Shown one piece after another: positions 6,757-11,309 of a stretch of DNA of 11,309 nt. The notes under the pieces are model-generated. The model ran no database searches. It was not told the DNA's origin and was given only the letters and a program-made list of their open reading frames with translations. The first letter of the stretch is position 1, and each line of letters starts with the position of its first letter. A program made the translations under genes and the position numbers. This DNA comes from Elusimicrobiota bacterium (lineage in GTDB: Bacteria; Elusimicrobiota; Elusimicrobia; UBA1565; JACRDR01): positions 1 to 11,309 of the forward strand of contig JACQPI010000040.1 in the NCBI GenBank assembly GCA_016207585.1, in the 5' to 3' direction.

Positions 6757-7557
6757 ATGAATATCGTCGTATGCGTCAAACAGACCCCGGCCTCGGCGAA
6801 CCTTCCCATCGACTTGGCGACCGGTCGCATCAAGACGGAGGGCCTTCAGCTCGGCGTGAACCCTTTCGACGAATACGCGATCGAGGAGGCGCTTCGGCTC
6901 AAGGAGCGTCTTCCGGGCTCGAGCGTCAGCGTCTTGAGCTTCGGGGCGGCCGCGGCCGAAGAGGCCCTCCGCTCGGCGCTGGCTCTCGGTTGCGACGAGG
7001 GGATACTCCTATACGATCCGGCCTTCGAACAATCCGATTCGCTGGCGACCGCCCACCTCCTTTGCGCGGCCGTACGCAAGCTGTCGAAGGCGAAAGGAGC
7101 GGTCGCCCTCGTCTTGTGCGGCAAACAGACGAACGACGGCGAGTCGGGACAGGTGGGGGCGGCCCTGGGCGCCTGGTTGGATTGGCCCGCCGCCTCTTGC
7201 GTCAAGAAGATTCCCCAGGCCGACGATTCCAAGATCGTCGTTGAGCGGTTGATGGAGGACGGGGTCGATACGGTGGAACTGCCCTTGCCGGCGGTCGTTT
7301 CGGTCATCAAGGGGATCAACGAGCCGAGGCTTCCCTCGCTCAAGGGGAAGATGGCCGCGAAGAAGGCGGTGGTGGCGCGATGGGGGCAGGCGGAGCTCGC
7401 GGCCGACGTTTCGCAGATCGGAGCCTCCTCGGCGAGCGTGGTCGTCAAGACGGCGCCGCCCGAGACCCGGTCGGCCGGCATGACGGTGCCGGGGGGAAGC
7501 CCCGAGGAAAAAGCCGCCTTTCTGGTCCAGAAACTCAAGGAGCTGAAGTTCATCTAA
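6757..7557 (+). CDS. etfB: Electron transfer flavoprotein beta subunit
   Basis: Beta subunit of ETF, which takes electrons from the upstream acyl-CoA dehydrogenase. 266 residues. The N-terminal MNIVVCVKQTP and NPFDEYAIEEALRLKE (35-50) are family blocks; residues 180-202 form the ETF-beta signature (VVSVIKGINEPRLPSLKGKMAAKKA begins at 180), the recognition loop that binds dehydrogenase partners. The nucleotide-binding loop reads TNDGESGQVGA (125-135), which looks like neither the canonical mammalian form nor exactly the bifurcating form. The ATG is 34 nt after the dehydrogenase stop, without an evident Shine-Dalgarno. The stop overlaps the etfA start by one base. Confidence 0.95.
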   Translation: MNIVVCVKQTPASANLPIDLATGRIKTEGLQLGVNPFDEYAIEEALRLKERLPGSSVSVLSFGAAAAEEALRSALALGCDEGILLYDPAFEQSDSLATAHLLCAAVRKLSKAKGAVALVLCGKQTNDGESGQVGAALGAWLDWPAASCVKKIPQADDSKIVVERLMEDGVDTVELPLPAVVSVIKGINEPRLPSLKGKMAAKKAVVARWGQAELAADVSQIGASSASVVVKTAPPETRSAGMTVPGGSPEEKAAFLVQKLKELKFI

Positions 7558-8558
7558 TGGCCGAGAATCCGGGAAAAGGCATCTGGTGCGTGGCGGAGCT
7601 CCGTCACGGGGCGCTCGTTCCGACGATATTCGAGCTCCTGAGCGCGGCCCGCTCGCTGGACCAGGTTTCGAAGGAAGGCGTCTGCGCGGTGGTGCTGGGC
7701 GGCCCCGGAAAGACCGCCCCGGCGGCCAAGGAAATCGCTTCGCGAGGCGCCCAGCGGGTGTTCGTGCTGGAACACGCGCTGCTTGACGGGTTTCTCGAGG
7801 AGGCCTATGCGCGGGCCCTGAAGGACCTTATCGAGCGCGAGAAGCCGTCCAAAATTTTGCTTCCCGCGTCCGTCGCGGGGCGCTCGCTCGCGGCGCGCTT
7901 GGCGGTCGCGTGCCGGGCGGGCCTTCTTGGCGACGTGACGGCGGTTGCGCTCGATTCATCCGGAAATCTCGAGGCGCTCAGGCCCTGCTACGGGGGCAAT
8001 CTCCTGGCGACCGTGGCGGTTCGGCGCGGCCTGCAGATGGCGACGGTGAGGCCCATGGCGTTTCCCCGCGCGGCCCAAGCGTCCTCGTCGGGCGAGGTCG
8101 TGGCGGCGCCGGTGGATCCTTCTTCCTGGGGCCTTCGCGGGCGTTTCGCGGGCTTCGCGCCGGAGGAATCGAAGGAGATCGATCTGTCCTCTGCGGAAAA
8201 GATCGTCTCCGGCGGCCGCGGCCTGGGCAGCGCCAAGGGATTCGAGCTCATTCGCGACCTGGCCCACGCCCTGGGGGCGGCGGTCGGGGCGAGCCGGGCC
8301 GTCGTCGACTCCGGCTGGATCGCCTACCGCCATCAGGTCGGCCTCACCGGCCGCGCCGTGCGCCCGAAACTCTACGTCGCCTGCGGCATCTCGGGGCAGG
8401 TTCAGCATCTGGCGGGGATGTCGTCGAGCGACGTCATCGTCGCGATCAATTCCGATCCCCAGTGCCCCATGATGAAGCTGGCCAACTTCGCGGTGCAGGG
8501 CGATCTGCACCAAATCATTCCCGCCGTCGTTGCCGAGATCAAAAAACAGCGCGGGTGA
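7557..8558 (+). CDS. etfA: Electron transfer flavoprotein alpha subunit
   Basis: Alpha subunit carrying the redox-active FAD. 333 residues. N-terminal nucleotide-binding-like domain (about 1-195), then FAD domain with VSGGRGLGS (217-225), SGWIAYRHQVGLTG (252-265) and the ETF-alpha signature LYVACGISGQVQHLAG (272-287) through INSDP (297-301). The ATG at 7557 shares its A with the etfB stop TAA (TAATG), and AAGGAG at 7537-7542 lies upstream, so translational coupling is expected. Although the frame stays open upstream to 7380, that part has no family similarity and lies inside etfB. The gene also overlaps the aminopeptidase gene by one base at its end. Confidence 0.95.
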   Translation: MAENPGKGIWCVAELRHGALVPTIFELLSAARSLDQVSKEGVCAVVLGGPGKTAPAAKEIASRGAQRVFVLEHALLDGFLEEAYARALKDLIEREKPSKILLPASVAGRSLAARLAVACRAGLLGDVTAVALDSSGNLEALRPCYGGNLLATVAVRRGLQMATVRPMAFPRAAQASSSGEVVAAPVDPSSWGLRGRFAGFAPEESKEIDLSSAEKIVSGGRGLGSAKGFELIRDLAHALGAAVGASRAVVDSGWIAYRHQVGLTGRAVRPKLYVACGISGQVQHLAGMSSSDVIVAINSDPQCPMMKLANFAVQGDLHQIIPAVVAEIKKQRG

Positions 8559-11080
8559 TGGCGGTCTCCGAGCTCGACGCCTCCTGCGCGGATTTTCTTC
8601 GTTGCGGGCATTACCGAACCGGCCTGGCCGGATCTCGCGACCTCTCATCGGGTTCTGCGCTGGGCAACCCCGACGTGCAGGCCGCCCTGCTGGGCAAGGA
8701 GCATCGCTACGCGCCGGACCGGTCGTTCGACACGCTCCACGTCCGCTTGGAACTCAGGGTGGACTTCGCGCGCCGGCGCGTGGAGGGGCTTTGCCTCACC
8801 CGCATCCGCGCCTACAACAACGGCCTAAGGACGCTCGTATTCGACGCCGTCGCGATGAGGATCCTCGATACTCGGTGGGAAGGCTCCCGCGTACGCCATC
8901 ATTATGACGGCAAGAGGCTCATGGCGCGTTTGCCGAGGAAACTGCGCGCCGGCGAGGAGTCGCAGGTCGAGATCCGCTACCGGCTTGAGAACCCCGAGGT
9001 GGGGCTGAGATTCGTCCCGGACGTTCCGGGAGGAAGGAAAATGACTCAACTGTGGAGCCAGGGAGAGCCCGAGGATTCGCGCTACTGGTTCCCCTGCCAC
9101 GACGCGCCCCACCAGAAGGCGACGAGCGAGGTCCTCGCCACGGTCCCGGCGGGGCTGGTAGCCGTCTCCAACGGGGTCCTCCTGGAAAAGTCCCCCGGCC
9201 CGCGGCGCGCGACGCTCACGTACCACTGGCGGATGAACCAGCCTCACGCGCTCTATCTCATCACCCTCGCGGTGGGGCGCTTTTCGGTCGTGGAGGAACG
9301 CTGGGAGCACGTGCCGCTCACCACCTACTGCGAGAAGGGCCGGGAGGAGGATGCCAAGCGGGGCCTGGGCAAGACCGCCGCGGCGATGGATTTTTTCTCC
9401 CGATCGATCGGGGTGCCTTATCCGTACGAGAAGTACGCCCAGGTCTGCGTGAAGCAGTTCCCGGGCGGCATGGAGAACACGACCGCCGCGACGATGACCG
9501 AGGCCTGCCTGATCGACCGCCGCGCCTTTCTCGACAGCGACGCGGACCTCCTCGTCTCGCACGAGCTGGCCCACCAGTGGTTCGGCGACCTCCTGACCTG
9601 CCGGGACTGGTCCCACGCGTGGCTCAACGAAGGCTTCGCGACCTATTTCGAGATTCTTTTCACTCGCCACGACAAGGGCCGGGCGGAGTCCGATTACGAG
9701 CTGTATCGCAATGCGCGGATCTATTTCCAGGAGGACCAAGGCCGTTACCGGCGCCCGGTCGTGACCTCCTCCTTCCTGAACCCCTGGGTTCTTTTCGATC
9801 GGCACCTCTACGAAAAAGGCGGCTGGATCCTTCACATGCTGCGGGAGTCGCTGGGCGAAGAACTCTGGTGGAAGGCGATCGGCCATTACGTGCGCAAGCA
9901 CAGCCACCGGAGCGTCGTCACGGAGGACCTCATCATCGCCATCGAGGAGGCCACCGGAAAAAATTTGCGGCCGTTCTTCGACCAGTGGGTCTTCCGGAGC
10001 GGCTACCCGTCTTTCAAGGCGCGCTGGCAGTGGAGGGAGAAGAGCCGGACGGCCGTCGTCTGGCTTCAACAAACCCAGGGCGTTTCGGACCAGTCCCCCG
10101 CCTTCCGGGTCGACGCGGAGTTTCGTTTCGAAGGGCGCGGCTGGGCCCGCGACTTCTCCAAGGCCGTCTCCAAGAAGGAGCACCGCTGGGAGTTCAGGCT
10201 GCCCGGGCGGCCGCTCGGCATCGAGTTCGATCCACGGAACAAAATCCTGAAGAGAGCCGAGTTCCATAAACCTCTCTCGATGTGGCTCCATCAACTGCGG
10301 CGCGGAGCCGGCGCGGTGAGCCGCATCGAGGCGGCCCACGAGGTCGCCAAGTGGGGGGGAGCGGCCTCGGTCGCCGTCCTCTCGGGCGCCCTGCGCGCCG
10401 AAAAATTTTGGGGCGCCGGCGCCGAGATCGCGAAGGCCTTGGCCTCGATAAAGACCCCGGCGGCGTATCAGTCGCTCACGGGCTTTCTGCGCCACCCTCA
10501 TCCCAAGGTGCGCCGGGCCGTGGTGGAGGCAGTCGCCGAGTTCCGAAACCCCGAATCGGCGAGGCTTCTAGCGCCTTTTGCCCGTAGAGACTCCAGCATT
10601 TTCGTCGAGTCGGCCGCGGCGCGCGGCCTGGCGATGCTGCGCGACCCCAAGCACGCCGCGCTGTTTAAATCCAAGCTTTCCCAAAAGTCGTACTCGGACG
10701 TGCTCATGGCCGGCGGGCTCTACGGCTTGGCCGGCCTGCGCGACCCCCGTTATCTTCCGCTTTTCCGCCGTTTGAGCCGTCCGCCGACGAGCTACCCAGC
10801 CCGGGCCCACGCGGTCCGCGTGCTGGCGCTGTTCGCCCAGGCGTCGGAGGAGGTCGTGGGCTGGCTGTGCGAGAACGTCTTGGACCCCGATGAGCGGGTG
10901 GCCGGCGCCGCGATCGCGGCCCTGGGGCAAACCGAGGACCCCCGCGCCCTGCCCGCCCTCGAGAAGTTTTTAGCGAAGACCCACGACATCCGCCTCAAGA
11001 CCGCCGCCGCGGAAGCGCTCGCCCTCGTCAAAGCCGGCTCCGAGACGATGGGCGACCCCGCCGGGCCAAAAAAAAGCTGA
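8558..11080 (+). CDS. M1-family zinc aminopeptidase with C-terminal HEAT-repeat domain
   Basis: An 840-residue gluzincin peptidase predicted to remove N-terminal amino acids from peptides. N-terminal beta-saddle domain (about 45-240) with RYWFPCHDAPHQKATSEV; substrate-binding GGMEN exopeptidase motif (303-307); zinc site HELAH (335-339) followed after 18 residues by Glu358 in WLNEGFATYFE; and the transition-state tyrosine Tyr418 in YEKGGWILHMLRE. All catalytic residues are intact. From about 575 to 830 there are some five to six HEAT-like helical repeats (for example LRHPHPKVRRAVVEAVAEF) where ERAP1_C would be in other members. No signal peptide, so cytoplasmic. The ATG at 8558 shares a base with the etfA stop (TGATG). 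The frame remains open upstream to 7910 inside etfA, but that part is not protein-like. Leukotriene-A4-hydrolase-type proteins are relatives, but GGMEN and the repeats favour a plain aminopeptidase. Confidence 0.92.
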   Translation: MAVSELDASCADFLRCGHYRTGLAGSRDLSSGSALGNPDVQAALLGKEHRYAPDRSFDTLHVRLELRVDFARRRVEGLCLTRIRAYNNGLRTLVFDAVAMRILDTRWEGSRVRHHYDGKRLMARLPRKLRAGEESQVEIRYRLENPEVGLRFVPDVPGGRKMTQLWSQGEPEDSRYWFPCHDAPHQKATSEVLATVPAGLVAVSNGVLLEKSPGPRRATLTYHWRMNQPHALYLITLAVGRFSVVEERWEHVPLTTYCEKGREEDAKRGLGKTAAAMDFFSRSIGVPYPYEKYAQVCVKQFPGGMENTTAATMTEACLIDRRAFLDSDADLLVSHELAHQWFGDLLTCRDWSHAWLNEGFATYFEILFTRHDKGRAESDYELYRNARIYFQEDQGRYRRPVVTSSFLNPWVLFDRHLYEKGGWILHMLRESLGEELWWKAIGHYVRKHSHRSVVTEDLIIAIEEATGKNLRPFFDQWVFRSGYPSFKARWQWREKSRTAVVWLQQTQGVSDQSPAFRVDAEFRFEGRGWARDFSKAVSKKEHRWEFRLPGRPLGIEFDPRNKILKRAEFHKPLSMWLHQLRRGAGAVSRIEAAHEVAKWGGAASVAVLSGALRAEKFWGAGAEIAKALASIKTPAAYQSLTGFLRHPHPKVRRAVVEAVAEFRNPESARLLAPFARRDSSIFVESAAARGLAMLRDPKHAALFKSKLSQKSYSDVLMAGGLYGLAGLRDPRYLPLFRRLSRPPTSYPARAHAVRVLALFAQASEEVVGWLCENVLDPDERVAGAAIAALGQTEDPRALPALEKFLAKTHDIRLKTAAAEALALVKAGSETMGDPAGPKKS

Positions 11081-11082
11081 TT

Positions 11083-11118
11083 TTGTCCCGTCGCGGCAGC
11101 GCCGCCGGGCCTTAACAA
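11083..11118 (+). terminator. Imperfect terminator-like hairpin after the aminopeptidase gene
   Basis: CCCG (11087-11090), bulge TC, GCGGC (11093-11097), loop AGC, GCCGC (11101-11105) and CGGG (11106-11109) make a nine-pair GC stem. Outer TTGT (11083-11086) can pair with ACAA (11115-11118) across an internal loop. It begins three bases after the stop codon. There is no good U-run after it, so intrinsic termination is uncertain. Confidence 0.4.
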
Positions 11119-11136
11119 TTTCCTGACAAAATTCAC

Positions 11137-11165
11137 TTGCGAGCTTGACACCAAGCTGCTATGCT
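11137..11165 (+). promoter_or_regulatory. Candidate promoter for the gene at 11200
   Basis: TTGCGA (11137-11142), a 17-nt spacer and TATGCT (11160-11165) would start transcription near 11172, leaving a ~28-nt leader with a strong ribosome site. A perfect TTGACA at 11145-11150 is also present but has only CATAGT at a short 15-nt spacing. Either way a promoter in this 119-nt gap is expected because the downstream gene starts a new unit. Confidence 0.4.
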
Positions 11166-11175
11166 CATAGTCAGC
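11155..11175. repeat. Compact inverted repeat overlapping the candidate -10 element
   Basis: GCTGCTATG, two bases CT, then CATAG, one unpaired T, and CAGC. As DNA this is a near-perfect dyad around 11164/11165, suited to a repressor operator. As RNA it could form an eight-pair stem with a GCUC loop. It is an alternative partner to the longer 10-bp repeat that includes the start codon at 11200. Confidence 0.45.
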
Positions 11176-11209
11176 GCGCAGGTTTTTCAAGGAGGAGCGA
11201 TGAGCATAG
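11159..11209. repeat. 10-bp perfect inverted repeat bracketing the ribosome site, right arm containing the start codon
   Basis: Left arm CTATGCTCAT (11159-11168) is the exact reverse complement of ATGAGCATAG (11200-11209), whose first three bases are the start codon of the following gene. The 31-base loop contains AAGGAGGAG. If the left arm is in the transcript, pairing would bury the start codon; if not, the arms may be paired protein sites. Confidence 0.5.
11189..11197 (+). promoter_or_regulatory. Very strong Shine-Dalgarno of the gene at 11200
   Basis: AAGGAGGAG ends two bases before the ATG at 11200; its GGAGG core is at 11191-11195, four bases before the start. This is the fullest match to the 16S tail in the window, and it is the main reason to accept the short edge-cut reading frame as a gene. 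Confidence 0.7.
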
Positions 11210-11309
11210 AGATTGCCAGGAAAGTGAAGTCGCTAGCGGTATCAGTCGGAAAAGTCTTCCTTATAATGTGGGGCGTGTTTGCCTTGAATAGTCGGAACGC
11301 TTCCACCGC
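11200..11309 (+). CDS. Unrecognised membrane or exported protein (3'-truncated by window edge)
   Basis: 36 codons are open to the end of the window. The encoded N-terminus starts MSIEIARKVKSLAVSVGK, with a positively charged stretch (Arg8, Lys9, Lys11) followed by a hydrophobic run at about residues 12-29 (VFLIMWGVFAL inside it). This is what a signal anchor or first membrane helix looks like; a cleavable signal is less clear. I do not recognise the family. The gene has its own promoter-like region and a strong Shine-Dalgarno, and it sits after a hairpin, so it is probably a separate transcription unit from the ACAD-ETF-aminopeptidase genes. Codon use here (CTA, GTA, TCA, ATA) looks less GC-biased than its neighbours, but 110 bases is too little to judge transfer. 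Confidence 0.6.
   Translation, partial: MSIEIARKVKSLAVSVGKVFLIMWGVFALNSRNAST

Noticed and set aside
5337..6833. Long open frame on the - strand (498 codons) opposite the acyl-CoA dehydrogenase gene
   Set aside because: Antisense shadow of a GC-rich gene; its translation is Arg/Leu/His-rich without recognisable motifs, and the + strand gene is unambiguous.
7380..7556. Upstream in-frame extension of etfA inside etfB
   Set aside because: No EtfA similarity; the TAATG junction at 7555-7559 gives the expected start.
7910..8557. Upstream in-frame extension of the aminopeptidase frame through etfA
   Set aside because: The translation is Gly/Arg/Pro-rich shadow sequence of etfA; the ATG at 8558 overlapping the etfA stop gives a normal M1 N-terminus.
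8825..10501. Long open frame on the - strand (558 codons) opposite the aminopeptidase gene
   Set aside because: Same GC-driven shadow effect; no family motifs, while the + strand carries HExxH and GGMEN.
11061..11080. A-run (eight or more A) at the end of the aminopeptidase gene, considered as a frameshift site
   Set aside because: It encodes the last lysines before a stop, no downstream alternative frame continues, and no stimulatory structure is needed to explain the gene.
1..11309. Search for tRNA, rRNA, CRISPR, insertion sequences, prophage genes or attachment sites
   Set aside because: Nothing was seen: no repeat-spacer pattern, no transposase or integrase motifs, and no tRNA-like cloverleaf in the short gaps between genes.

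Overview
The window is a GC-rich (roughly 60-65% by eye), densely packed bacterial chromosomal segment. All eleven complete or near-complete genes, plus one gene cut by the right edge, lie on the + strand. The gene content (isocitrate dehydrogenase, YceD, L32, PlsX, FabG, ACP, RNase III, ETF) and the Shine-Dalgarno sites point to a bacterium. It probably respires, since it has a TCA-cycle enzyme and an acyl-CoA dehydrogenase with its electron-transfer flavoprotein. I cannot assign a phylum from the sequence alone. The variant fatty-acid cluster and the sequence divergence suit a poorly cultivated Gram-negative-type lineage, but that is inference. I see no phage, transposon, CRISPR, tRNA or rRNA signal.

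Layout. (1) 1-912: 3' two-thirds of an NADP-type isocitrate dehydrogenase gene, followed after 28 nt by a membrane-anchored family 2 glycosyltransferase (941-1891). (2) 1929-5443: a ribosome/lipid/RNA cluster, yceD-rpmF-plsX-fabG-acpP-rnc. This is the widespread bacterial order, but fabH, fabD and fabF, which often sit inside it, are absent. Candidate promoters lie at the gt2/yceD boundary and in the plsX-fabG gap; the second can be read as either a sigma-70 or a sigma-54 element. (3) 5475-11080: an acyl-CoA dehydrogenase, etfB, etfA and a large M1-family metallo-aminopeptidase with a C-terminal HEAT-repeat domain. etfB/etfA and etfA/aminopeptidase overlap by one base each, which suggests one translationally coupled operon. 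(4) 11081-11309: an intergenic region with an imperfect terminator-like hairpin, a candidate promoter and nested inverted repeats, then the first 36 codons of an unrecognised membrane or exported protein.

How the genes work together. PlsX, FabG and ACP serve fatty-acid and phospholipid synthesis. L32 and YceD (tied to 23S rRNA/L32) serve the ribosome, and RNase III processes rRNA. The ACAD passes electrons from acyl-CoA to EtfBA and on to the quinone pool (the quinone oxidoreductase is not in this window). The linked aminopeptidase could supply amino acids whose acyl-CoA derivatives the ACAD oxidises; that link is inference from gene order.

Most of the window is ordinary housekeeping sequence, and I found no convincing undescribed multi-gene system. 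The best leads are the 10-bp inverted repeat that includes the start codon of the last gene, an Asp-to-Asn change at a conserved metal-site position in RNase III, and the coupling of a HEAT-repeat aminopeptidase to the ETF genes.
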